A stretch of DNA of 6,245 nucleotides from HLUCCA09 sp038757905. Lineage in GTDB: Bacteria > Pseudomonadota > Alphaproteobacteria > Rhodobacterales > Rhodobacteraceae. Positions 1 through 3,922 of the stretch are shown one piece after another (within the stretch, counting starts at the first letter, position 1; each line of letters starts with the position of its first letter). Position numbers and translations under genes: made by a program. The notes under the pieces were generated by a model. That model did not search any database, was not told the origin of the DNA, and worked only from the letters and a program-made list of their open reading frames with translations. Where the stretch lies: positions 1-6,245 of the forward strand of contig JBCDGG010000211.1 of the NCBI GenBank assembly GCA_038757905.1. The letters run 5' to 3'.

Positions 1-706
1 CGGATGCGGGCGTCGGCGCGAGCAGGTCGTCTTCCCAATCGTCGGGGATCAGATTGCCGCCGCCTGCGCCCGCGCGCGGCGCCAGGAAATGATCCGTCGC
101 CGAAGGGTTATGATAGGATTGCGTCGCGCCCTGCGGATCCGCCGGCGCGGGCGGCAGCAGCGGATCGTCGGGCCCGAGCGGCGGCAAAAGACCATCCTCG
201 TCGGGCTCCTCGCGATGCACCCCGCGCGGGCCGACGGGCCCCTCGCGGCCGCTCAGCAGATCGTCGAGGAAGTCTCCCCCGTCGCCGGGGGCGTCCAGCA
301 AGTCGGCGGCGCTCGGCGCGCGGGCCGCCAAACCGTGGGATACCGGGCCTTCCATCACCGGCTCCGGTATGATCTCGCGCGCGGCATCCGCCGACGAGAT
401 GTCCACCAGAACTTCGTAGGGTCCGATCGTCAGAATATCGCCGTTGTTCAAGGGCGTCGGCGTCGCTCCAAGGGCGATCTTGCCGTAGTTCAAAAACGTC
501 CCGTTCGACGAAATGTCGACCACGACGACATTGCCGTTGTGATCTTCGATCACGCAATGCCGCTTCGACAGGGTCTTGTCCGGATCGGGCAACACAAGGT
601 CGTTCTCGGGCGCACGACCGATGGTCAGGCTGTTGCCCTGCATCGTGACCGGTTGGCCATTGCCCGGGATGCTCCCGGTGGATTGAAACCTCAGCGTGAC
701 CGCCAT
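1..706 (-). CDS. tagH: TagH-like FHA domain protein of the T6SS, 3' end cut by the window edge
   Basis: Reading the minus strand from the ATG at 706-704 gives 235 open codons with no stop before the left edge, so the C-terminus is missing. Residues 4-101 form a forkhead-associated (FHA) domain with the phosphothreonine-binding signature intact: G30-R31 in TIGRAPEN, S47 and H50 in LSKRHC, and S67-N68-G69-T70 with N73 in DISSNGTFLN. The LPDPDKTLS stretch is typical of T6SS FHA proteins (TagH, Fha1). In that family the FHA domain binds a threonine-phosphorylated partner under control of a PpkA-type kinase and PppA-type phosphatase and switches assembly on or off in the cytoplasm. After residue 110 the chain is Pro/Ala/Asp-rich and probably disordered, with FLDDLL at 146-151 and IPDDWEDDLL at 220-229. 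The latter resembles the IPxDW motif I remember from TagH proteins. It follows a 122-base gap after the DUF6931-like gene and is probably in the same operon. The FHA assignment is firm; the TagH assignment is likely but rests on the domain start and context. Confidence 0.9.
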   Translation of the reverse strand, partial: MAVTLRFQSTGSIPGNGQPVTMQGNSLTIGRAPENDLVLPDPDKTLSKRHCVIEDHNGNVVVVDISSNGTFLNYGKIALGATPTPLNNGDILTIGPYEVLVDISSADAAREIIPEPVMEGPVSHGLAARAPSAADLLDAPGDGGDFLDDLLSGREGPVGPRGVHREEPDEDGLLPPLGPDDPLLPPAPADPQGATQSYHNPSATDHFLAPRAGAGGGNLIPDDWEDDLLAPTPAS

Positions 707-828
707 CGCCTTGTCACCGTTTGTCTTTGTCTGTGTCGCGCCGTCCCTGCGTCGCGCAGACGGAATCGCGTGGCCGCGGGCCTGCCGCAGCCTACCGCAC
801 TAAGTCATGGCCTCCCACCGCGCGCGGT
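707..828. other. Intergenic gap with imperfect hairpin and palindrome
   Basis: This is the only gap above 40 bases in the window. It holds an imperfect inverted repeat at 741-763 (CCGT, CC bulge, CTGCG, loop TCG, CGCAG, ACGG), which gives nine pairs and a three-base loop. It also holds a perfect 12-base palindrome ACCGCGCGCGGT at 817-828, directly abutting the stop codon of the upstream gene, and a short hexamer microrepeat at 721-738 (TTGTCT, TTGTCT, GTGTCG). There is no T-run after either structure on either strand, so I see no intrinsic terminator, and no clear -35/-10 pair. No plausible small gene is seen. It may be a transcript structure or processing point that sets FHA expression apart from the upstream genes, but that is inference. 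Confidence 0.45.
714..718 (-). promoter_or_regulatory. Ribosome binding site GGTGA of the FHA gene
   Basis: On the minus strand GGTGA lies 7 bases before the ATG at 706 and can pair with the 3' end of 16S rRNA. A second AAGG at 712-709 is only 2 bases from the start and so less likely to act. No other in-frame start lies close upstream, and the first FHA beta strand (VTLRF) begins at residue 3, which supports this start. Confidence 0.5.
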
Positions 829-1431
829 TCAACCCTCTGCGACGCCCTCGCCCGGCGCGCCGTCCAATCGGCCGTTGCCCCCGCGGGCGATGTCGAGGCC
901 CCGGTCGATCAGGACGCGCATATGCTCCTGATCGTCGTCCCTGTCCTTCAGACACAGGAAGTTCTGGCCGAGCGACATGGCCGCGACGACCCCCACCGGC
1001 GCAGGCTCCGTCTCCAGATCGCCGGTGCCGAGCGTCCCGTCGCCGTAGAAGGCCGCGGTGCCGCACAAGGCCTGATCGTCGTCCGGCCCGGCGAGCTGGA
1101 TCACGGCCTGAAGCGCCTCGCGGTTCTCCTTCGTCGGCTGAAAGACCCACTTCTCGGCGGCCTTCAGGATGGGCGAGGTCTCCTTCGCGGGCACATCATG
1201 CGCCGCAAGGCAGGCCCACCAGACGCATTCGCGAGGCGGCAGCGCGGCGGAGATCAACTTGAGCATGTCGACCAGCGCGCCTTTCTCCTCCAACTCCTTC
1301 AGGACCTCCGAGGCGGGCGCGCTGACCGGGGCGTCCAACTCGGTGTCGAGCTTGAGATTGGCGTCCGCCAACAGCCGCGCGGCGGGGCCCGGCGGGATCT
1401 TCTTCAGGTTTTCGAACCGGTCGTCTGCCAT
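829..1431 (-). CDS. DUF6931-like protein encoded directly after VgrG
   Basis: A complete 200-residue protein from ATG 1431-1429 to TGA 831-829. No signal peptide or membrane segment is seen, so it should be cytoplasmic or delivered by the T6SS. Residues 41-63 look helical. The core ALPPRECVWWACLAA (residues 63-77, W71-W72) and KWVFQPTKENREAL (94-107) match what I remember of DUF6931, a family of unknown function found in T6SS loci; this is recalled, not searched. Residues 113-135 continue with a Gly/Asp-rich stretch (AFYGDGTLGTGDL). The C-terminus contains LIDRGLDIARGGNGR (174-188), then a Gly-rich end. Only 7 bases separate its start codon from the vgrG stop codon, and its ribosome binding site overlaps that stop, so translation is probably coupled to vgrG. 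This position suits a VgrG adaptor, a loading chaperone or a small cargo. I see no catalytic motif that would identify an enzyme. The gene is certain; its function is unknown. Confidence 0.85.
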   Translation of the reverse strand: MADDRFENLKKIPPGPAARLLADANLKLDTELDAPVSAPASEVLKELEEKGALVDMLKLISAALPPRECVWWACLAAHDVPAKETSPILKAAEKWVFQPTKENREALQAVIQLAGPDDDQALCGTAAFYGDGTLGTGDLETEPAPVGVVAAMSLGQNFLCLKDRDDDQEHMRVLIDRGLDIARGGNGRLDGAPGEGVAEG

Positions 1432-1435
1432 GCCA

Positions 1436-1440
1436 TCCTC
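1436..1440 (-). promoter_or_regulatory. Ribosome binding site GAGGA overlapping the vgrG stop codon
   Basis: On the minus strand the TGA stop of vgrG (1441-1439) runs into GAGGA (1440-1436), placed 4 bases before the ATG at 1431. The last two bases of the stop codon form part of the Shine-Dalgarno sequence. A terminating ribosome would therefore sit on the next gene's initiation site, an arrangement typical of translational coupling. It supports ATG 1431 as the start. Confidence 0.7.
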
Positions 1441-3589
1441 AATTGATCTTGATCGCGCTGCCCTGCAACACGAGCACCGCGCTGGACTTCACCGTCGCCA
1501 TACCGGACGCCTCGGCCGTGAGCATGCCACCGGCTTTGGCCGTCAGCATTCCGCTTGCGTTGATGTCAATCTTCGGCGCGGTGATTTTAATGCCCGAAGG
1601 GGACAATTCGATCGAGCTCGGGCCGCATTGTAACGTGACCTTGGAGTTCGCCTTGATCAGCGTCGTGCTGCTCGTCTCGTGCTTCGTGCTGCCGCCCACG
1701 GTCGTGTTCTGGTTGCCCGAGATGTCGTTGGTCTGATTGCCACCGATGGTAAAGCTCTCGTTGCCGTTGACCGTAATGTCCTGGTTGCCTTCGATCGTGT
1801 AGGTTTCGTTGCCCGTTTCGACCTTGAAGGTGTGGTTGCCCTTCTTCACCGTCTCCGTCCGGTGGTTCTGGATCGTCTGCGTGAAGTCGCCGGCATCGGT
1901 GTGCTCAAGGCCCACGGTCACCGTGGCATTGTTCTTAATGGTTTGGACATAGTCACGCTCCGATTGAAAGCGGACAACCTCCGACCCCTTGGTGTCGTCG
2001 AACATCAACTCGTGGAACGTCTGCGCATTGCCTGACTTGGTGCTGCGGGTGACGATGCCGGTTTCGTTCTTCTTCGACGGCAGCGTGTAGGGCGGCATGT
2101 TCTTGTCGTTATACACCATCCCGGTGCAGATCGGGCGATCCGGATCGCCCTCCTCGAACTGGATCACCGCCTCCTGTCCGATCCGCGGGATACTGATCAT
2201 GCCCCAGTTCGTCCCGGACCAGGGCATCACGACACGGACGAAACAGGTGGTCTTGTCGTCCTTCTTGCCTTCGCGGTCCCAGTGGAACTGCACTTTGATG
2301 CGGCCGTATTTGTCGGTGTAGATCTCCTCGCCGCTCGGCCCGGTCACAAGCGCTGTATGCAGGCCGGAGATCTCCGGCCAGGGCGTTACCTGGGGCGCAC
2401 GGTACTGCACCGCCTTCGGGAGCACATCGAACGTGCACCGATAGGCCATGCCCGACTTCTTCAGATCCGTGGGCTTGGCGCGCTTGTTGGCCAGGATGTT
2501 CCCCTCGGCGTCGTTTTGCTGAACCGTCGCCTCGCCGCGTTCCTTGTCCTCGTCCACGTCGCTGTCCACACCGATATAGTGGGTCGCGTTGCGGATCATG
2601 AATTCCGAGCCATCGGGCACGAAGGGATGCTTCTTGAGCTTGAACGTCTGGCCCACGGACATCCCGCGGACATTGGCCACGCCTTTTGAGACGATCGCTT
2701 GGGAGGCGATGGACTCCATTCTGACCTCGGCGAAGGCCGATCCGTCCGACTGCGCCCGTCCTTCGGTGTGGTAGCGGCCCGGATAGTCGTAGTGTTCGTA
2801 GCTGCCGTGCTTGTGCTTGCCCTTCTTGATCTGCTCCACCGCCTTGATCTCGGCCGTCGACTTTTCGAAGTTATAGTCGTCGAGCGTCACCTTGCCGGTG
2901 CGAACGCTCTCGCCAATCACCCAGTAGGACACGTGGTCCTGATCGCGGTGCCCGCCATCCGGGTAGTAGAACTCGTAATCCTCGAAGCCTTTCAGCGGCT
3001 CATGCCCTTTCGGGCCATCCGCGATGACAAGCTTCGATTGCTTCCCTTCATTGGTGAAGTAGAAATAGATCCCCTCCTCCTCCATGAGGCGGCAGAGAAA
3101 ATCGTAGCAACTCTCTCGATATTGTACGCAATACAGTCTCTTTTTGTACGTCCCCGTCGTTTTCTTCGTCAGCCGGCCGGAGAACTTATTGTCCGAGATG
3201 ACCTGCTCGATAATCTCGATAACGGTCTTCTCCTGAAAGATGCGGCTGTCGCGCACGCGCTTCAGGAACCAGAACCAGGGCCGGATTTCGAGGATGAACA
3301 GCATGCCGCCCATGTATCGGCCGATCTTCTCGACCGAGACGCACGTGCCGCAGAAGTAGTACTCCTTCTTCTCCTCGTTGGGGTAGATGATCGTCGCCTC
3401 TTCGCCGAGGAAATCCTCGACGGAGACTTCCTTGTCGAAGGTCAGAACCTCGGCGGTGATCCTGGTTATCTTGCTCAGACCCTCTTCGACCAAAGCATCC
3501 TTGAGGTACATCTTCTTGCTCTTGTCGTCCCCGACCTCGATCTTGATGTCGCGGTTCTTGAACTCAAGCTCAGCATTGTTGGGCGGCAT
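1439..3589 (-). CDS. vgrG: VgrG spike protein of the type VI secretion system (TssI)
   Basis: A complete 716-residue VgrG, which forms the trimeric tip on the Hcp tube and is driven into target cells when the sheath contracts. The gp27-like base covers about residues 8-400 and includes the hallmark YRESCYDFLCRLMEEEGIYF (157-176). The gp5-like OB fold lies at about 410-500, with TGPSGEEIYTDKYGRIKVQF (416-435), MPWSGTNWG (455-463) and IGQEAVIQFEEGDPDRPICT (470-489), then NDKNMPP. The needle follows: GN-spaced octads at 584-633, the SSIELSPSGIKITAPKIDI strand region (658-676), and a second set of octads at 678-716. The length fits a core VgrG with no C-terminal effector domain, so cargo would be carried by partner proteins or PAAR. 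The start ATG has a strong AAGGAG 8 bases upstream. It lies 39 bases after the 97-residue gene and is followed closely by the DUF6931-like gene. The N-terminal half is rich in lysine, unlike the alanine-rich neighbours, and its stretch near 3110-3150 uses AGA, CGA and GTA codons, which hints at a different history. Confidence 0.97.
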   Translation of the reverse strand: MPPNNAELEFKNRDIKIEVGDDKSKKMYLKDALVEEGLSKITRITAEVLTFDKEVSVEDFLGEEATIIYPNEEKKEYYFCGTCVSVEKIGRYMGGMLFILEIRPWFWFLKRVRDSRIFQEKTVIEIIEQVISDNKFSGRLTKKTTGTYKKRLYCVQYRESCYDFLCRLMEEEGIYFYFTNEGKQSKLVIADGPKGHEPLKGFEDYEFYYPDGGHRDQDHVSYWVIGESVRTGKVTLDDYNFEKSTAEIKAVEQIKKGKHKHGSYEHYDYPGRYHTEGRAQSDGSAFAEVRMESIASQAIVSKGVANVRGMSVGQTFKLKKHPFVPDGSEFMIRNATHYIGVDSDVDEDKERGEATVQQNDAEGNILANKRAKPTDLKKSGMAYRCTFDVLPKAVQYRAPQVTPWPEISGLHTALVTGPSGEEIYTDKYGRIKVQFHWDREGKKDDKTTCFVRVVMPWSGTNWGMISIPRIGQEAVIQFEEGDPDRPICTGMVYNDKNMPPYTLPSKKNETGIVTRSTKSGNAQTFHELMFDDTKGSEVVRFQSERDYVQTIKNNATVTVGLEHTDAGDFTQTIQNHRTETVKKGNHTFKVETGNETYTIEGNQDITVNGNESFTIGGNQTNDISGNQNTTVGGSTKHETSSTTLIKANSKVTLQCGPSSIELSPSGIKITAPKIDINASGMLTAKAGGMLTAEASGMATVKSSAVLVLQGSAIKIN
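1442..1558 (-). repeat. Second octad repeat block at the VgrG needle tip
   Basis: Residues 678-716 of VgrG read as a strict eight-residue series: ASGMLTAK, AGGMLTAE, ASGMATVK, SSAVLVLQ, GSAIKIN. This is what is expected for strands of a triple-stranded beta-helix needle like that of phage T4 gp5. It ends directly at the stop codon, so the needle tip is the protein C-terminus. It is a protein-level repeat; the DNA copies have diverged. Confidence 0.7.
1691..1840 (-). repeat. GN octad repeat block in the VgrG needle
   Basis: Residues 584-633 contain GN-led octads: GNHTFKVE, GNETYTIE, GNQDITVN, GNESFTIG, GNQTNDIS, GNQNTTVG, with a Thr inserted before the second. This is the classic gp5 C-terminal repeat of VgrG needles. 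In the + strand DNA it appears as recurring GGTTGCC/CGTTGCC blocks. It supports a trimeric beta-helix and a normal VgrG architecture. Confidence 0.75.
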
Positions 3590-3597
3590 TGGGGGGT

Positions 3598-3603
3598 CTC
3601 CTT
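3598..3603 (-). promoter_or_regulatory. Ribosome binding site AAGGAG of vgrG
   Basis: AAGGAG on the minus strand, 8 bases before the ATG at 3589, within the 39-base gap after the 97-residue gene. It is the strongest Shine-Dalgarno match seen in the window and fixes the vgrG start. A run of six C bases lies between it and the start codon. Confidence 0.8.
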
Positions 3604-3628
3604 GTGAGACGGGGAACCAGTGGCGGCG

Positions 3629-3922
3629 CTAGGCCACCTTCTCAATCAGTACTTTCGTTTCACGCAGACGGGCGATGATCTTTGGATGAATCGTCCAGTA
3701 TTGACTCATGTTGATCCCGTCTCCCATCACGCGCCTGATGTCCGTGATGGACTTGAAATGCACGCACAGAACCGGCTGGGGGTAGACACCATCGGCCAGC
3801 AACAGCTGGTCGAGATGCTCCTCTCCCTCGACGATGTAATACGTGTGCTCTCCGACCGCGACCAAGGTGATTTCAGGATCTCTGCCTTCGCCGCCGTTTT
3901 TCTCTTCCGTCGTGTCTTTCAT
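3629..3922 (-). CDS. Small protein of unknown family between the sheath gene and vgrG
   Basis: I do not recognise this 97-residue protein. It has no signal peptide, transmembrane segment or cysteine motif (one Cys, in LCVHF). Residues 1-17 are charged and probably disordered (MKDTTEEKNGGEGRD). Residues 18-31 look like paired beta strands (ITLVAVGEHTYYIV). The rest is mixed, with a helix-like stretch DIRRVMGDG at 61-69 and a basic C-terminus HPKIIARLRETKVLIEKVA. It lacks features of Hcp (TssD) or TssE. The sheath stop TGA (3924-3922) and the ATG (3922-3920) share one base (TGATG), which implies translational coupling. A GTG at 3925-3923 is an alternative start and would add one Met, but the AAGGG site sits 6 bases from the ATG and only 3 from the GTG, so I prefer the ATG. 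Stop is TAG at 3631-3629. A folded small adaptor or regulator of the sheath or spike is possible, but nothing in the sequence proves it. Confidence 0.85.
   Translation of the reverse strand: MKDTTEEKNGGEGRDPEITLVAVGEHTYYIVEGEEHLDQLLLADGVYPQPVLCVHFKSITDIRRVMGDGINMSQYWTIHPKIIARLRETKVLIEKVA

Noticed and set aside
108..557. 149-residue minus-strand frame inside the FHA gene
   Set aside because: It is a different frame from the FHA domain, very Arg-rich and without motifs.
741..763. Intrinsic terminator
   Set aside because: The stem has a bulge and no T-run follows it on either strand.
89..931. 280-residue open frame on the + strand over the FHA gene and the gap
   Set aside because: The opposite strand has an intact FHA domain with all key residues; the Arg-rich translation of this frame is a shadow.
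721..1446. 241-residue open frame on the + strand opposite the DUF6931-like gene
   Set aside because: It covers the same stretch as a well-started minus-strand gene with a good ribosome binding site and has a TTG start.
3120..3133. TATTG/CAATA inverted repeat with a 4-base centre as an operator
   Set aside because: It lies deep inside the vgrG coding sequence in a conserved protein region, and chance is a sufficient explanation.
2699..3607. 302-residue open frame on the + strand opposite vgrG
   Set aside because: It lies antisense to the conserved VgrG base domain and has a Leu/Val/Asp-rich shadow composition.
3629..3922. Hcp or TssE identity for the 97-residue protein
   Set aside because: It is too short for Hcp and shows none of the conserved motifs I know for Hcp or the gp25-like TssE.
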